Under the pieces are notes generated by a model. It ran no database searches. It was not told where the DNA came from and saw only the letters and a list, made by a program, of their open reading frames with translations. 7,172 nucleotides of DNA. It comes from Methylocystaceae bacterium. Lineage in GTDB: Bacteria; Pseudomonadota; Alphaproteobacteria; Rhizobiales; Beijerinckiaceae. Positions within the stretch are counted from its first letter, which is position 1, and each line of letters opens with the position of its first letter. The translations under genes and the position numbers were made by a program. Shown here one piece after another: positions 5,638 through 7,172 of the stretch. The stretch covers positions 1-7,172 of the forward strand of contig PLZT01000073.1 in assembly GCA_003152255.1 (NCBI GenBank), read 5' to 3'.

Positions 5638-5865
5638 TCACTGATACCCGCGCCGGAGTTTCCGCTCGGCTTGGCGCTGTATGGCGGCGACCGCCTGCGC
5701 TTCGGTCATGTGCCATTCGCCAACCAAGCGCCCGCCGCGCGCGCCGATGCGGCCCCATTCTTTGACGACGGCGAAACCGCCGAACAGGTCGGGCTGCACG
5801 TCGAGCCGATAGAAGCGGAGCATGTTGCGCGCCGGATCGATGCGGTGAAGATGCACGGCGTCCAT
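5638..5865 (-). CDS. WGR domain-containing protein, 75 aa
   Basis: The whole protein is a single WGR domain. A strand start (HLHRIDPARNMLRFYRLDV) is followed by FGGFAVVKEWGRIGARGG with W37-G38-R39, then a C-terminal helix with TEAQAVAAIQRQAERK. WGR domains bind nucleic acid ends in eukaryotic PARPs and are often attached to MolR or ligase-like proteins in bacteria. Stand-alone versions like this are common on plasmids and integrative elements of alphaproteobacteria, often near recombinases; their role is unknown. ATG 5865-5863 follows GAGG with 8 bases between. It lies 64 bases downstream of the recombinase remnant on the same strand, so it was probably cargo or part of that element. Confidence 0.88.
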   Translation of the reverse strand: MDAVHLHRIDPARNMLRFYRLDVQPDLFGGFAVVKEWGRIGARGGRLVGEWHMTEAQAVAAIQRQAERKLRRGYQ

Positions 5866-5929
5866 GCTGCGAGCCTCGATATGGTATTCTCTGGCTTACG
5901 TTGTAGCTGCACGCGGTCTTCGCCTCGCC

Positions 5930-6142
5930 TCAAATCGAAATCCGCTCCACCTCGTCGAGGCTCATGTCGTCACGCCGGCGGTCGTAAAGCTGCGTCGTGC
6001 GCGTCGAGGCATGGTTCGCCATTTGCGCGGCTTTTTCAAGCGTGCCGCCGTTCTTCAGATAAGCGGGGACGCCCGTGGCGCGAAAGGTGTGGTTGCCGAC
6101 GCGCGTGGTGATGCCAGCGGACTTGGCGCGCCGCTGAATCAT
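5930..6142 (-). pseudogene. tyrosine recombinase C-terminal fragment (minus copy)
   Basis: From MIQRRA (6142) to the stop at 5932-5930, 70 residues match the catalytic C-terminus of phage/XerD-type integrases. They contain the box II H-x-x-R in NHTFRATG, the box III His in NHASTRTTQLYDR, and the Tyr nucleophile in LYDR. The N-terminal DNA-binding domain and the region with the box I Arg are missing, so the fragment cannot recombine DNA. The open frame continues upstream without a stop into a serine-resolvase scrap, which makes an artificial 87-residue chimera from 6193. It is 61% identical (43/70, no gaps) to the plus-strand copy at 6223-6666, so the two are related but not a recent duplication. 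Confidence 0.82.
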
Positions 6143-6204
6143 CGCATGGAGGTCGCCCTCGAACTCCGCCAGGCCGCCCAACACCGTGAGCATGAGCCGC
6201 CCGC
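6143..6204 (-). pseudogene. serine recombinase (resolvase/invertase) scrap
   Basis: Immediately upstream of and in frame with the tyrosine fragment, the minus strand reads RLMLTVLGGLAEFEGDL. This is the well-known stretch of Tn3-type resolvases and invertases (RLMLTVLGGLAEFERDLI) where the catalytic domain passes into the long E helix. The catalytic Ser region and the helix-turn-helix are both absent. Just upstream the family pattern (…ADAGG…) continues in a shifted frame, which points to a small indel. It ends where the plus-strand recombinase begins, near 6196-6204. Confidence 0.7.
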
Positions 6205-6666
6205 ATCGGCGCGGTCGTCGGTATGCGTGTCGAGGACTACTACCCCAACGGCAAGCGCTGGTGGGTGCGGCTGCATGAGAAAGGCGGCAAGCGCCACGAA
6301 ATGCCGGCGCATCACACTCTCGAAGCCTATCTCGACGCTTATATCGAGGCGGCCGGTCTCCGCGATGGCGGCAAGGCTCCCCTGTTCCGCTCCGCCGCTG
6401 GCCGCACCGGCATGCTGACGGACAAACCGATGCACCGTGTCGACGCCTGGCGCATGATCCAGCGCCGCGCCGCCGATCTCGGCACGCGCGTCAAGATCGG
6501 CTGCCATACCTTCCGCGCCACGGGCATCACCGCTTATCTTGAAGCCGGCGGCACGTTGGAAAACGCGCAAGCCATGGCGGCGCACGAAAGCCCGCGCACC
6601 ACCAAGCTCTATGATCGAACGGGTGATGAGATTACGCTTGATGAGGCTGAGCGGATTACGATTTAG
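6196..6666 (+). pseudogene. tyrosine recombinase C-terminal fragment (plus copy)
   Basis: The ATG at 6223 opens a 147-residue frame: a beta region with the conserved Lys (HEKGGKRHEMP), then CHTFRATG (H95, R98), AAHESPRTTKLYDR (H121, nucleophile Y130) and a conserved LDEAERITI end. Family similarity reaches further 5' in frame (ARIGAVVGM, from about 6196). There the box I Arg would be codon 6202-6204, but a TGA at 6193-6195 blocks it and no start codon precedes it. The ATG-initiated product therefore lacks the box I Arg and the N-terminal arm/core-binding domain. It is a truncated, presumably inactive integrase. The gene ends 100 bases before the SIR2-like gene on the same strand. Confidence 0.85.
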
Positions 6667-6691
6667 TGGATAAAATCTAGCGCTCGGCATC

Positions 6692-6727
6692 CGCTTGATC
6701 TTCTCCGCCGCGATCCGACATCAAGCG
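6692..6727. repeat. inverted repeat with 8-bp arms ahead of the SIR2-like gene
   Basis: CGCTTGAT (6692-6699) and ATCAAGCG (6720-6727) are perfect arms around a 20-base spacer, between the recombinase stop and the SIR2-like start. No U-tract follows, so it is a poor terminator. A regulator-binding dyad or a recombination site are alternatives. Confidence 0.4.
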
Positions 6728-6734
6728 TAAATCG

Positions 6735-6749
6735 CGCGCACATTGCGCG
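6735..6749. promoter_or_regulatory. tight inverted repeat just upstream of the SIR2-like ribosome site
   Basis: CGCGCA-CAT-TGCGCG is a perfect 6-bp stem with a 3-base loop, ending 4 bases before the Shine-Dalgarno (6754-6760). In DNA it could be an operator over the promoter; in mRNA it would be a stable hairpin beside the ribosome site. Either could limit expression of the effector. Confidence 0.4.
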
Positions 6750-6766
6750 GAGTAAGGAGGCCTAGG

Positions 6767-7172
6767 ATGAAGAAGGCGATGGTGTTGCTGGGCGCGGGGG
6801 CGTCCCGGGATTACGGCGCGCCACTGACAGGCGGCTTGACGAACATCATCGAAAGGGAGGTCAAAGCCGACGCCTTCGTGCGGAGCATGGGCGGCGACGC
6901 AGCGTTTGACGCGATTAAATCCAAGCTGACCAGCTACCTGAAGGAACCAAGATATCTCAATTTCGAGCAGATTTATCACTGCGCGCACGAGTTGAGGTTC
7001 ATGTTCTCCCCGACGCCTGGCGCTTTCGACGAGTTCAGGCCGATCCTGCAGCCGTTCCTCTCGAATAGCCTCGGATTGACGCAGAACGCCCTCACAACTC
7101 TCGCCGAAAAGATGACGAACGCGATCTACGCGGAAATCTCACGCGTGTGCGACGCGAACACGCTCAGTCTAG
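6767..7172 (+). CDS. SIR2-like NAD-binding domain protein, N-terminal part (runs off the window)
   Basis: ATG 6767 follows a perfect AAGGAGG (6754-6760) with 6 bases between. The frame is open to the window end, giving 135 residues. The protein starts MKKAMVLLGAGASRDYGAPL. The GAGAS loop (residues 9-13) followed by a G-x-P is the NAD-binding signature of SIR2 proteins, and NFEQIYHCAHEL (65-76) matches the 'N/D-x-E-x-h' helix of bacterial SIR2-like domains. No signal peptide or membrane helix, so cytoplasmic. SIR2-like proteins of this type act in many anti-phage systems (Thoeris, DSR, SIR2-HerA, SIR2-Argonaute) as NADases that drain NAD+ on infection. Which system this is cannot be told, because the C-terminus and any partners lie beyond 7172. 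A deacetylase sirtuin is unlikely: no zinc-cysteine cluster is visible so far. Confidence 0.82.
   Translation, partial: MKKAMVLLGAGASRDYGAPLTGGLTNIIEREVKADAFVRSMGGDAAFDAIKSKLTSYLKEPRYLNFEQIYHCAHELRFMFSPTPGAFDEFRPILQPFLSNSLGLTQNALTTLAEKMTNAIYAEISRVCDANTLSL

Noticed and set aside
5538..5765. 75-aa plus-strand frame with AGGGG before its ATG
   Set aside because: Tempting because of the ribosome-like site and the sigma-54-like sequence upstream, but over half is antisense to the WGR gene and the product is Arg/Pro-rich without protein features.
5864..6418. 184-aa plus-strand frame across the recombinase scar
   Set aside because: It is the complement of the minus-strand tyrosine and serine recombinase pieces and carries none of their motifs.
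5930..6666. Simple inverted duplication of one integrase
   Set aside because: The two copies share only 61% of residues over the aligned part and differ in flanks, so they are separate lineages rather than a recent duplication.
6139..6690. 183-aa minus-strand frame
   Set aside because: Antisense to the plus-strand tyrosine recombinase fragment, whose catalytic motifs are clear.
1..7172. CRISPR array or tRNA attachment site near the recombinases
   Set aside because: I found no regularly spaced direct repeats and no tRNA cloverleaf or tRNA 3' end on either strand.

Overview
The window is GC-rich DNA from an alphaproteobacterium, probably of the order Hyphomicrobiales. That guess rests on the style of the Kup transporter, the dodecin variant, the stand-alone WGR protein and the tyrosine recombinase family; no rRNA or tRNA is present, so I name no species. 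One well-preserved housekeeping block (kup and a dodecin gene, both on the minus strand, 2637-5262) is flanked on both sides by accessory DNA full of broken mobile genes.

Left part (1-2392): the window opens inside the 5' end of an IS30-type transposase (minus strand). Next come tiny reading frames, including a possible small membrane protein (314-415, +) facing a small secreted Gly/His-rich protein (502-672, -) across a bidirectional terminator. After that lies a piece of a phage/plasmid ParB-like protein (930-1178, -) joined directly to a strong minus-strand terminator. About 350 bp without a convincing gene follows, with repeats resembling insertion-sequence ends. A 176-residue HEPN-fold protein (1672-2202, -) with an intact RX4H ribonuclease motif comes next, preceded by a 37-residue reading frame.

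Middle (2393-5637): kup encodes a full-length KUP/HAK potassium transporter and has a long gene-free leader. The dodecin-family gene lies upstream of it and lacks the canonical flavin-stacking Trp. The 375 bp upstream of dodecin holds a perfect 16-bp palindrome beside a sigma-54-like sequence.

Right part (5638-7172): a WGR protein (-) is followed by a recombination scar. The scar holds the C-terminus of a tyrosine recombinase (-), fused in frame to a scrap of serine resolvase (-), which abuts the C-terminus of a second, 61%-identical tyrosine recombinase on the plus strand. Just past this scar, behind two tandem inverted repeats and a perfect Shine-Dalgarno, starts a SIR2-like NAD-binding protein (6767 to the window end, +). 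Its N-terminus carries the GAGAS motif, and the gene runs out of the window.

The clearest candidate for an interesting system is this SIR2-like gene beside a recombinase scar, a usual setting for anti-phage loci; its partner genes would lie beyond 7172. The HEPN gene is a second candidate stress or defence effector. Any functional link between the two is inference.
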